Assembly: GCA_003233075.1 (NCBI GenBank)
Contig: QIKQ01000207.1
Span: forward strand, 1-8,677
Direction: 5' to 3'
From: Gammaproteobacteria bacterium
GTDB taxonomy: Bacteria > Pseudomonadota > Gammaproteobacteria > SZUA-21
Length of the DNA stretch: 8,677 nucleotides
Part shown: positions 1 to 6,546 of the stretch, in pieces
How the letters are laid out: each line of letters starts with the position of its first letter
How positions within the stretch are numbered: the stretch's first letter is position 1
Translations under genes and position numbers: made by a program
Notes under the pieces: model-generated
What the model was told of the DNA's origin: nothing
Database searches by the model: none
Seen by the model: only the letters and a program-made list of their open reading frames with translations

Positions 1-708
1 AGTATAATTATAAGGAATCTCGCGGATTCTTAACGTTTCAGAACTTGCCATAGTGGATAGTCATACCAGAAAATAAAACCATTGAATGAACAAGTTTAAC
101 ATAATCTAGACTAGCCTGCAGGAGCTGTTTACAACACAAAGTAGCCTATAGGATGCAGTTTGGCCGAGCGTATTATTTTAATTTGGAAGAATGATTTTTT
201 GTTATGACGAGAGCCTGACAAAATCATCATAAAAATACTAAATGTTATATATTAAACTTGGTAAATCTTATGATGGTAACGTGGCGCTCTACTCCCCAGT
301 CAATAACAGAGCCGGCAACGGATAGCGTAGTTTTTGCCCTGCCAAATCATGGCAGACCCTAGGATTCCATTAGTCGCAGCAGGGATATATCTGTTTTAAC
401 CGCTCGATCTTATCGCTGCGATTCAGGCACATCAGATTCCTCTAAAAATCTGTCAATAGACATTCAGGTATATTTTAAATATACTAATAGTAGATTCTGA
501 ACAAGACCTTTCAATGAAAGGCCGACAATGCTCATATCCATATTTGGAGCAGTGAGCTGGATCTGTCGATATTTCATAGGTGAGTCTGGATAAGTTGGCG
601 GGGCGTAATAAACCAACGCAGGACTTAAAGATTCACAAATGACTAAGGTCCTAAACCGTGTTGTTACAAGGGTAAATCAGTTCATTTTTTTACAGAAAGA
701 GGTACCTT
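1..708. other. Gene-poor region upstream of first TA module
   Basis: I see no convincing coding sequence on either strand; open frames are short (for example about 30 codons from an ATG near 270) and lack a recognisable product. The stretch contains many short inverted repeats: 13-19/25-31 (one G-T pair), 225-232/268-275 (8 bp, long loop), 339-344/350-355 (6 bp), 433-438/447-452 (6 bp), 468-475/477-484 (8 bp, 1-base centre), 507-512/516-521 (6 bp, 3-base loop), 594-598/613-617 (5 bp) and 620-627/644-652 (one bulged base). It may be decayed DNA, a structured non-coding RNA or simply intergenic sequence. I could not assign a clear promoter for the TA module within it. Confidence 0.5.
468..484. 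repeat. Perfect 8-bp inverted repeat with 1-base centre
   Basis: GTATATTT, one T, then AAATATAC form an exact inverted repeat in gene-free DNA about 225 bases upstream of the TA antitoxin. It is very AT-rich, so it could be an operator half-site pair, a cruciform-prone site or chance. No adjacent T-run argues for a terminator. Confidence 0.45.
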
Positions 709-894
709 ATGACCGAACCGTTAAAGCAAGAAGTAATGGATGCCATCGCCCAATTGCCGGACGATGTAGATGATATTGATGAGATTATGTACCAATTGTA
801 TGTGGTAGACAAGGTACGCAAAGGACGGGAGGCGTCGGAACAGGGCCGTACTATCACCAGCGAGAAACTCAAGCGCGAGATTGATACATGGTAA
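709..894 (+). CDS. Antitoxin of a type II TA module (ParE/RelE partner)
   Basis: This encodes a 61-residue acidic, probably helical protein. It is expected to bind and neutralise the toxin encoded immediately downstream and, by analogy with other type II antitoxins, to repress its own operon. The start ATG is set by a good ribosome site, AAAGAGGT at 696-703, five bases upstream. Residues 1-25 are rich in Asp/Glu (LPDDVDDIDEI at about 16-26). The middle is basic (VDKVRKGREASEQGR) and the C-terminal tail KLKREIDTW is amphipathic. The protein resembles the short antitoxins that commonly precede ParE-type toxins, but I see no clear RHH, HTH or Phd/YefM motif, so its DNA-binding class is uncertain. 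Its stop overlaps the toxin start by 7 bases (888-894), implying translational coupling. Codons are richer in G+C than the neighbouring minus-strand genes. Confidence 0.8.
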   Translation: MTEPLKQEVMDAIAQLPDDVDDIDEIMYQLYVVDKVRKGREASEQGRTITSEKLKREIDTW

Positions 895-1181
895 TTTGGA
901 TGGAACCGGCCAAGGCCGATTTGCAGCACATCCACGATTTTATCGCCGAAAATTCCAAACAATACGCCCGCAAGGTTGCCATGGAAATGGTAAAAAAAAC
1001 CGATATCCTTGATGAAACCCCCAAACTCGGCAAGATGGCGCCGGAAATCAACGACGACAACGTCAGAGAATTACATCTGTATTCCTACCGCATCCTCTAC
1101 GAGATCAAAACCCCAAATATTGAAATACTGGCTGTGATTCATAAGCGCAGAGATTTTAAGGCTGAAGAAATTGGAAAGTAA
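888..1181 (+). CDS. ParE/RelE-family toxin
   Basis: This encodes a 97-residue toxin of the ParE/RelE superfamily. Members act in the cytoplasm either on DNA gyrase (ParE) or as ribosome-dependent mRNA nucleases (RelE); the sequence alone does not decide which. Family features appear in the right order: an N-terminal strand with W4 and A8, helix DLQHIHDFIAENS (11-23), a second helix at about 27-42, P45 and G48, then VRELHLYSYRILYEI (59-73) and ILAVIHKRRDF (80-90), matching the typical 'vRel..yRIiY.i...i.Il.v.H.rR' pattern. Length is normal and intact. The start at 888 overlaps the antitoxin stop; an in-frame ATG at 900 is a possible alternative, but it would remove conserved N-terminal W4. An intrinsic terminator follows the stop within 5 bases. 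The overall pattern looks closer to ParE-type toxins, by inference only. Confidence 0.9.
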   Translation: MVIWMEPAKADLQHIHDFIAENSKQYARKVAMEMVKKTDILDETPKLGKMAPEINDDNVRELHLYSYRILYEIKTPNIEILAVIHKRRDFKAEEIGK

Positions 1182-1185
1182 AAGC

Positions 1186-1208
1186 CCCGCGAGAGCGGGT
1201 TTTGTTTT
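1186..1208 (+). terminator. Intrinsic terminator of the first TA module
   Basis: The stem CCCGC (1186-1190) pairs with GCGGG (1195-1199) around a GAGA loop, followed by TTTTGTTTT. It begins 5 bases after the toxin stop. On the minus strand the same hairpin is followed by GCTTTTA, so it may also serve as the terminator of the converging WD40/FliB-like/TPR operon. Confidence 0.85.
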
Positions 1209-1257
1209 AACCTAGCACATCAGTTGATTCGTAGCGATGGTGCATAAGGTGTTGAAG
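1205..1257 (+). repeat. Imperfect long hairpin after the TA terminator
   Basis: TTTTAAC (1205-1211) can pair with GTTGAAG (1251-1257) using G-T pairs. Inside it, GCACATC (1215-1221) pairs with GATGGTGC (1236-1243) with one bulged G, and CCT (1211-1213) can alternatively pair with AGG (1247-1249). The loop is about 14 bases and most bulged bases lie on the 3' arm. The arrangement recalls an integron attC site but the terminal boxes do not fit the RYYYAAC/GTTRRRY consensus exactly. The remaining DNA to 1458 holds no recognisable gene; it contains only an unstarted open frame on the minus strand (1324-1458). Confidence 0.3.
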
Positions 1258-1458
1258 ATAAGGAATGAGGTCAAGTCTAGTATTGCGTGATCTTTTTACA
1301 TATTAATGCCAAAACTTTCCTTAGCGATTTGTCCATTGACTCGCTTCTTTTGCTATCAAGAATTCTTTAATTGATCCAGGATTACATTCAAAATTACTAT
1401 AAAAAATATTTTCGCATACAGCGCCACGAGGTGCAAAAACGACCGCCACTCCTGCAGG

Positions 1459-3114
1459 CTACAAAAGTCGTTGCAACTGCGTGATCACAGAATTCCAATC
1501 ATTCCAATGCGACTGCCTAATTAATGTCAAACTTTCATACCAGGCCGATTTATCAGATTCAAGCCCCCAACGCCAATCCGGCGCAAATGGCAATAATACA
1601 AATGCCTTCTTACCTAATGCACCACATAGGTGAGCCACTGAAGTATCGACACACACGACTAAATCGAGTTGATCAATCGCGACCGAGGTATCAGCAAAAT
1701 CATTAATATTTTCGCTAAGATCAATCACGTTATATTTAGCTAACATTTCTTGCTCTTCCTGACTAACATTACCCACTTGTAAACTAAATATTTTTAGCCG
1801 ATTATCTTTTAATAGTGGCTTCAAAGTTTCCAGTTGCATAGATCGATTCGCATCATTGGCGTGTCTTGGATTGCCCTTCCATACCAAGCCTACTTTTATA
1901 ATATTTTGTTCACTTGCTATCACATCTACAAGCTCTTGATTCCAAATTAAATCAGCTTGCAAGTATTTATTTGCCAGTGGGATGCTTGATATATCAGTTT
2001 TTAGCGTCATTGCTAAACTACCAATTGTGATGTAGCTAGAGCAATCTAACTCTTTCAATTCTTGATTGCTTGGAAAGTTATCGACAATGCCTGTCTGCTT
2101 AAATAATCTTTGTAAATTTTTAGGACATTGATAATGAATTTGCCAACCTTTAAGTTTAACTTGATCAATAAACCGAAAAAATTGCATCGTATCGCCAGCG
2201 CCTTGCTCTGACAATACTAATAAATTTTTATTTTCACTGCTGTGCGCATTTGCACCATTCCATAGCGATAATGACTTAATTAGCTCAGGCAATGACTTGC
2301 GTCGCCAACGCCATTCATAGAGTGGCCAGCCCTGCCGATAATCACCTTTAATTAAATAGGCTCCGGCTAGGCTCCAATGCGCTTCTACGTTTGAACTGTC
2401 GGATTCGCAAGCGAGTATTAAATTTTCAATTGCGCGATCTACTTTATTTTGAGCTAGCTGAGCTAATCCGACATTAACATAATTATCCGCATTCGTTTGG
2501 TCAGACCTTAATACTTTGCTAAATAAGTCCTCTGCCATATCCGGCTGATTGGCTTTACGAAAAGCGAGGGCAAGTGATGCCTGGCAATAATGTACGTCTC
2601 CAGGAGATGCTTGCATTTGACTCAGTTTCATTGCCAGATCAAGCGCTTCCTGGTACATCTCTAGGCCAATAAACGCCAACCCAACATTGGTGTGAAATAA
2701 TATTTCTTGCTTATCTATATCGATGGCCTTGGAAAAACATTCATAGGCCTCTTGAAATAATTTCTGCGCAAGCAGACTAGTTCCAAAATTATTCCAAAAA
2801 TGTGGATGACTAGGCTCTAATTCGATCGCTTTTTCAAAATACTGCCTTGCTTCAAAAAATTTAGCTTGCGAATTCAAAGCGTTGGCAAGTCGAAAATTCG
2901 CCATAACATGATCGGGCTCTAAGACCAAGGCCTGAAGACAGGCTTCCTCTGCCTTATCAAATTTTCCTTGATAACCAAAAAGCCCTGCATACAAATACTG
3001 GCTTTGAGCACTTTTGCCATTTTCGTTTAGCTCTTTTAATAACAGCTTTGATGCAACTGAAAATTTTTGTGCTTGCAATAATTGTTCTATTTTAGATTCT
3101 AATTCCGCATTCAT
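1459..3114 (-). CDS. TPR protein with C-terminal glycosyltransferase-like domain
   Basis: This encodes a 551-residue cytoplasmic protein with no signal peptide or membrane segment. Residues about 5-270 form serial tetratricopeptide repeats, clearest at 40-136 (for example 'A..YFEKAIELEPSHP' at 89-104) and 208-270. After the hinge GWPLYEWRW (262-270) a glycosyltransferase-B-like half begins, resembling the heptosyltransferase/GT9 fold. It shows SEQGAGDTMQFFRF (302-315), VGLVWKGNPRHANDANRS (408-425) and DTSVAHLCGALGKKAFVLLP (490-509), followed by APDWRWG (511-517). These blocks are typical of TPR-glycosyltransferases, which usually modify proteins or surface glycans; donor and acceptor are unknown. 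The ATG at 3114 lies 18 bases beyond the FliB-like stop and lacks a strong Shine-Dalgarno sequence, so coupling is likely. It is last in a four-gene operon. The TAG stop sits where the family normally ends, so the gene is judged complete. Confidence 0.88.
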   Translation of the reverse strand: MNAELESKIEQLLQAQKFSVASKLLLKELNENGKSAQSQYLYAGLFGYQGKFDKAEEACLQALVLEPDHVMANFRLANALNSQAKFFEARQYFEKAIELEPSHPHFWNNFGTSLLAQKLFQEAYECFSKAIDIDKQEILFHTNVGLAFIGLEMYQEALDLAMKLSQMQASPGDVHYCQASLALAFRKANQPDMAEDLFSKVLRSDQTNADNYVNVGLAQLAQNKVDRAIENLILACESDSSNVEAHWSLAGAYLIKGDYRQGWPLYEWRWRRKSLPELIKSLSLWNGANAHSSENKNLLVLSEQGAGDTMQFFRFIDQVKLKGWQIHYQCPKNLQRLFKQTGIVDNFPSNQELKELDCSSYITIGSLAMTLKTDISSIPLANKYLQADLIWNQELVDVIASEQNIIKVGLVWKGNPRHANDANRSMQLETLKPLLKDNRLKIFSLQVGNVSQEEQEMLAKYNVIDLSENINDFADTSVAIDQLDLVVCVDTSVAHLCGALGKKAFVLLPFAPDWRWGLESDKSAWYESLTLIRQSHWNDWNSVITQLQRLL

Positions 3115-3132
3115 GATTTTCTAATTTTTAAC

Positions 3133-4356
3133 CTATTCGTTAGACGCAGAAAATAAATCCAAAAAAACATCGGCATAGCGATCAAGATTTAACATGTGTG
3201 AATTTTGACTTAGATGTTCATAAACCTTATCAGTTTGGCCAGCGACATGTTCAACATGATATATAATTTGTATCAGATCTTGCCTGCTGATCTCTCCATG
3301 TATATCAAAATATATCCAAGAAAATAGCTGCACTAAACTAAGCACCGAAAGAATATAGACCAAAGCGATCAGAAAATGATCCTTTTTCGGATGTAAAGGA
3401 AAACCCTTATTAACTAAACTAATTATAAAATATTTATCAAATAATTTTTCTAATTTCAAACCATTCGCTTTATCGAATCTATATTTCAGCGGTTTCAATT
3501 TTCTATATATAAGTTCAAAATGCTCCTGACTCTCATCATCTAACTCCAGCAAGCCAACTAAATCATTACTCTTATTTTCTAACCAATGGAACTCAGCATT
3601 CCTATCCACTGACCACTGAAAAATATTCTTCCAATAGGAACCAGCAGTAATCGGATTTACAGTAATTTGGCCTTGGTGGATTTTTGACTTAATGTCATTC
3701 AAATTAGATTGGCTTTGGCTTAAGAGTTCTTTGCCCAAAGCGTCACTATAACCCTCTGAGTTAACAATCTTAAAAAAACTCCCTATCATGTATGACATGT
3801 AGTATAGCTTTATATTGATGGCTAAATTTTTTTTAATAATAAGGCCTTGCGTAAACTCAGCTAATACAAATCGAATTTTATTGATTACATCATTTTTACT
3901 AACTGAGACATTTCCAAGCAAACGCTCATAGGGGAAATTAAATAATTGGGAATCGTCATCCCCTAATACAAGATTACATATTTCTGGACAAGAAAGGGCT
4001 CCTGACTTAATGATAGCAAACTCATTTCCAAGTGATAATCGAGGAAACTCTTGACAAGTAATTGGTAAATCATCATGTCCATAACGAGCATGAGCTCGGC
4101 ATAAATTCTTCTCATCAAGCATTACACATCTATTTGAACTTTTTAATTTTAAAAAATAATTATCTACATTTGATAGTACTTTCTTTTCTAAAAAGCTAAT
4201 CATTTTACTTGCTGGATTATCAATATTCTCCAATTTCTGCCACTTAGAAACAGTGTTATCATCGACATTTATTACAAAATTTTCGCAGCAGGTTTGCGGG
4301 CATTCCGCTCCAATACATTTAAATTTTTTTAAAGATTTTAATTCTAGTGTTTTCAC
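3133..4356 (-). CDS. FliB-like protein (flagellin lysine N-methylase family)
   Basis: This encodes 407 residues, about the length of Salmonella FliB. FliB methylates surface lysines of flagellin and has been reported to bind a 4Fe-4S cluster. The family signature is intact: FKCIGAECPQTCC (12-24) near the N-terminus, C77 and C86 with C101 in CVMLDEKNLC...ITCQEFPR (77-106), and GALSCPEICNLVL (119-131). That gives nine cysteines (14, 19, 23, 24, 77, 86, 101, 123, 127), all in the first third. The C-terminal two thirds are helical and poorly conserved, as expected for family members. The start codon is GTG (bases 4356-4354). It is supported by placing the CIG..C...CC block at the usual distance from the N-terminus and by a weak purine-rich stretch upstream. 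Gaps to neighbours are 28 and 18 bases. No flagellin or flagellar gene is in the window, so the substrate may be another surface protein. Confidence 0.85.
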   Translation of the reverse strand: MKTLELKSLKKFKCIGAECPQTCCENFVINVDDNTVSKWQKLENIDNPASKMISFLEKKVLSNVDNYFLKLKSSNRCVMLDEKNLCRAHARYGHDDLPITCQEFPRLSLGNEFAIIKSGALSCPEICNLVLGDDDSQLFNFPYERLLGNVSVSKNDVINKIRFVLAEFTQGLIIKKNLAINIKLYYMSYMIGSFFKIVNSEGYSDALGKELLSQSQSNLNDIKSKIHQGQITVNPITAGSYWKNIFQWSVDRNAEFHWLENKSNDLVGLLELDDESQEHFELIYRKLKPLKYRFDKANGLKLEKLFDKYFIISLVNKGFPLHPKKDHFLIALVYILSVLSLVQLFSWIYFDIHGEISRQDLIQIIYHVEHVAGQTDKVYEHLSQNSHMLNLDRYADVFLDLFSASNE

Positions 4357-4384
4357 TCTTCAACCCTAACTAGTCTCACTCTTG

Positions 4385-5380
4385 TCATTGTTTTTTAATA
4401 GTAGAATTTTCTGCTTTGATTTTTTCTAAATCCCAATACCTTACACTAGCGTCATCACTTGTTGTCGCGACGAAGCGATTATTAGGCGAGATCGCTATAA
4501 AAGTCCCGCATAACTCATGAGATGCTAAGCGTAGCTTTGTCTTTTTTGTTGCTGGGTCCAAAATATAAATTGAACTATCAGTTTGCCGACTAATCGTTGC
4601 GAGCATATTCTTGTCTGCCGAGAGCTGAATACTTTTTATAATACCCTTATGCTGAGTCGAATGAATTTCTAATTTACCTGTTTTTATATCCCAGGAAAAT
4701 AATTTAAACCATCCGCCACCAATAAGCTCCTTACTATTGGCGCTAAACTGCAAGGTCCTAGAATCACTTGGTGGCGATTGCATATACTTAAACTTTCCAT
4801 TTGATTTAATCAATCCTACTCGACCTTCTTTACCGCTTGAGGCAATTAGATTTCGTTTATAACTATAAGCGAGTGCGCGCACTTCTTTTTTGTGGACAGC
4901 ATATTGTTTGCTTAATTTGAGAGTATCGAGCTCCCAAATGAGTATATTGCCATCCTTATGGCCAGTAAATATTTTGTTTGCTTTTCGATTGAGTATCATT
5001 ACAGAAATTGGACTTCGAGCTTTAATTTTCTGAAGCAACTTTCCATCAATAGACCACACATTAATAAACCCATCATACCCAGCAGTCACTACTTTTTTGT
5101 CATTGGCGATAAAAACGATTCCATTAACAGAATCAGTATGAGCTTGCCAACGACGAGATAATTTACCCGATTCTAAATGCCAAGTATTAACATACCCTGC
5201 CCAGCCGCCTGAGGCCAAATAGGTAGATTGCCTACTAAAACTAACAATACTGCCACCCACGTGCGCATCATTGTAGATTCTAGATGACTTAACTCCAAAA
5301 TTAGAATTACAAGCAACAAAGAAAAGTAATAACACACTTAAAGTTATTGCAAATGCTAATTTATTTAAAAAATTTAACAT
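4385..5380 (-). CDS. WD40 beta-propeller putative lipoprotein (second paralogue)
   Basis: This encodes 331 residues. The N-terminus has a short charged segment, a hydrophobic core (about 8-22) and FFVAC with C24. This is a plausible lipoprotein signal, although Phe at -3 is unusual. The rest divides into seven WD40-type repeats beginning at about 44, 81, 122, 163, 205, 244 and 288. Recognisable repeat ends include GYVNTWHLESGK (62-73), GFINVWSIDGK (104-114), GNILIWELDTLK (144-155) and ASVRYWDLEK (311-320), so a seven-bladed propeller is expected. Such domains are protein-binding platforms without catalytic residues. Apart from C24 the only cysteine is C291 in HELCG. The purine-rich AGAGAG upstream of the ATG is a moderate ribosome site. 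It is a tandem paralogue of the gene 39 bases upstream; I count about 42 identities over residues 222-318. Role unknown; likely envelope scaffold, or target of the two downstream enzymes. Confidence 0.85.
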   Translation of the reverse strand: MLNFLNKLAFAITLSVLLLFFVACNSNFGVKSSRIYNDAHVGGSIVSFSRQSTYLASGGWAGYVNTWHLESGKLSRRWQAHTDSVNGIVFIANDKKVVTAGYDGFINVWSIDGKLLQKIKARSPISVMILNRKANKIFTGHKDGNILIWELDTLKLSKQYAVHKKEVRALAYSYKRNLIASSGKEGRVGLIKSNGKFKYMQSPPSDSRTLQFSANSKELIGGGWFKLFSWDIKTGKLEIHSTQHKGIIKSIQLSADKNMLATISRQTDSSIYILDPATKKTKLRLASHELCGTFIAISPNNRFVATTSDDASVRYWDLEKIKAENSTIKKQ

Positions 5381-5419
5381 AATGTCTCTCTAAATTTTCC
5401 TTCGGTCATTCCAACTGAT

Positions 5420-6409
5420 CTATTTTTTTTGCCAGGTCGGTTGGTACTTCTCATTCAAGTCGTAAAGTCGCACGCTTTCATCTTCAGATGCAGACGCCAC
5501 GTATCTACCAGAAGGACTAAAGCGAATGTTCCAACCACAATACTCGTGCGCCGCCAATCTTCGCTTGACTATTCCTGTTTTTGTTGCCATTAATCGAATA
5601 TTTGCATCTGTATGACGCCCTAAACTTATAATTTCATCTTTGCTAGGATGAAAATCAAAAGATATTATAGCACCCAAATGCTCAGTACTTTTGATACTTA
5701 AATTTTTAGTTTCTATATCCCAAAAATATATTTTAAACCAACTGCTGCCAGCCAGCTTATTGCCAGTAGGAGAAAACCGCAATTCAAATATTTTAGCCTT
5801 ATTCGAACTCAGCTCCTGTTTTAAATTCAAGTCTTTATCTAAAACAAAAATCTTCCTTTGCTTGGTTGAAATTGCTAAATCACCTGAGTTTGAATCTAAA
5901 CCTATACTGAATATTTTAGAACCGAAATTCTTTGCTCTCAGGTTTTCCAAATTCAAACTTTCCCATACCAATAAGTCTCCCGACTTATGCCCAGAATAAA
6001 GCAATTTTGATTTCGCTGAATAAGCCAAGCTCGTTAATGATTGTGATTTAATTTTAATTAACGCTCTTTTATTCTTAATGTTCCATTTTACTAGCTCGCC
6101 ATTTTTAGCCGCACTGACTAAAGTTTCTTCATCAATCCAAACTAATCCACGAATGGGTTTAATATGTGACTTTAAGATAGCCATTAGCTTACCGCTTGGT
6201 ACTTGCCAGAGCTTTATTTCGCCCATGAATCCGCCGCTCGCTAATATTTGGCCAGATGGGGAAAACGATACCTTGATTGCACCAAAATCATGAACATGAT
6301 TGAGTTTGATGACTGGATTCTGGGATGGTCGTAAATTTTGGCAGCCACTTGAAAAAAATAGAATTAAAAAATAAGCTACGAATAATATCCATGTGTTAAT
6401 TAGATTCAT
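5420..6409 (-). CDS. WD40 beta-propeller putative lipoprotein (first paralogue)
   Basis: This is the first gene of the minus-strand operon and encodes 329 residues. A hydrophobic N-terminal segment (about 7-20) leads to FFSSGC with C23. This lipobox is weak (Ser at -3), so export with lipidation is probable but not certain. Seven WD40-type repeats begin at about 44, 82, 122, 163, 204, 244 and 288. Clear repeat ends are GEIKLWQVPSGK (63-74), GDLLVWESLNL (144-154), WFKIYFWDIETK (224-235) and ESVRLYDLNE (311-320). The fifth blade motif SSWFK and the seventh blade HEYCG (288-292) are shared with the downstream paralogue. C291 is the only cysteine besides C23. The ATG at 6409 has no good Shine-Dalgarno sequence. 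WD40 repeats bind proteins; the partner is unknown. Confidence 0.85.
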   Translation of the reverse strand: MNLINTWILFVAYFLILFFSSGCQNLRPSQNPVIKLNHVHDFGAIKVSFSPSGQILASGGFMGEIKLWQVPSGKLMAILKSHIKPIRGLVWIDEETLVSAAKNGELVKWNIKNKRALIKIKSQSLTSLAYSAKSKLLYSGHKSGDLLVWESLNLENLRAKNFGSKIFSIGLDSNSGDLAISTKQRKIFVLDKDLNLKQELSSNKAKIFELRFSPTGNKLAGSSWFKIYFWDIETKNLSIKSTEHLGAIISFDFHPSKDEIISLGRHTDANIRLMATKTGIVKRRLAAHEYCGWNIRFSPSGRYVASASEDESVRLYDLNEKYQPTWQKK

Positions 6410-6437
6410 ATATAAATAGGTGACCGACGAAAAGGTT

Positions 6438-6466
6438 AATATATAACTAGTTATGCCTGATTACCA
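6438..6466 (-). promoter_or_regulatory. Candidate promoter of the WD40/FliB-like/TPR operon
   Basis: Reading the minus strand, TATATT (6443-6438, five of six matches to TATAAT) is preceded at 17 bases by a weak TGGTAA (6466-6461). Transcription would start near 6431 and give a leader of about 20 bases. A perfect 12-bp palindrome, ATAACTAGTTAT (6443-6454), lies in the spacer and is a candidate operator. The weak -35 box makes this tentative. Confidence 0.35.
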
Positions 6467-6494
6467 TTTATTTCAACTTTTGTTTCTTACCATA

Positions 6495-6522
6495 ATAAAA
6501 AACGGGACCCGAAAGTCCCGTT
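6495..6522 (-). terminator. Intrinsic terminator of the porin gene
   Basis: On the minus strand AACGGGAC (6522-6515) pairs with GTCCCGTT (6508-6501), an 8-bp stem with a 6-base loop, followed by a run of T down to 6497. It lies about 25 bases after the porin stop and should isolate the porin transcript from the downstream WD40 operon. Confidence 0.92.
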
Positions 6523-6546
6523 CTCTATGCTCTATTCTAAAAGATC

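Noticed and set aside
13..31. Hairpin as an intrinsic terminator of a gene upstream of the window
   Set aside because: The stem is short with a G-T pair and no convincing T-run follows on either strand.
270..362. Short plus-strand frame starting with two ATG codons (about 30 residues)
   Set aside because: It has no Shine-Dalgarno sequence, no match to a family I know and a length expected by chance.
690..1060. Minus-strand open frames across the first TA module
   Set aside because: They are antisense to two well-supported overlapping genes, have no ribosome site and encode low-complexity Ser-rich sequence.
1524..1706. Plus-strand 60-codon frame inside the TPR-glycosyltransferase gene
   Set aside because: It lies antisense to the conserved DTSVAHL...APDWRWG region of the real gene and has no recognisable features.
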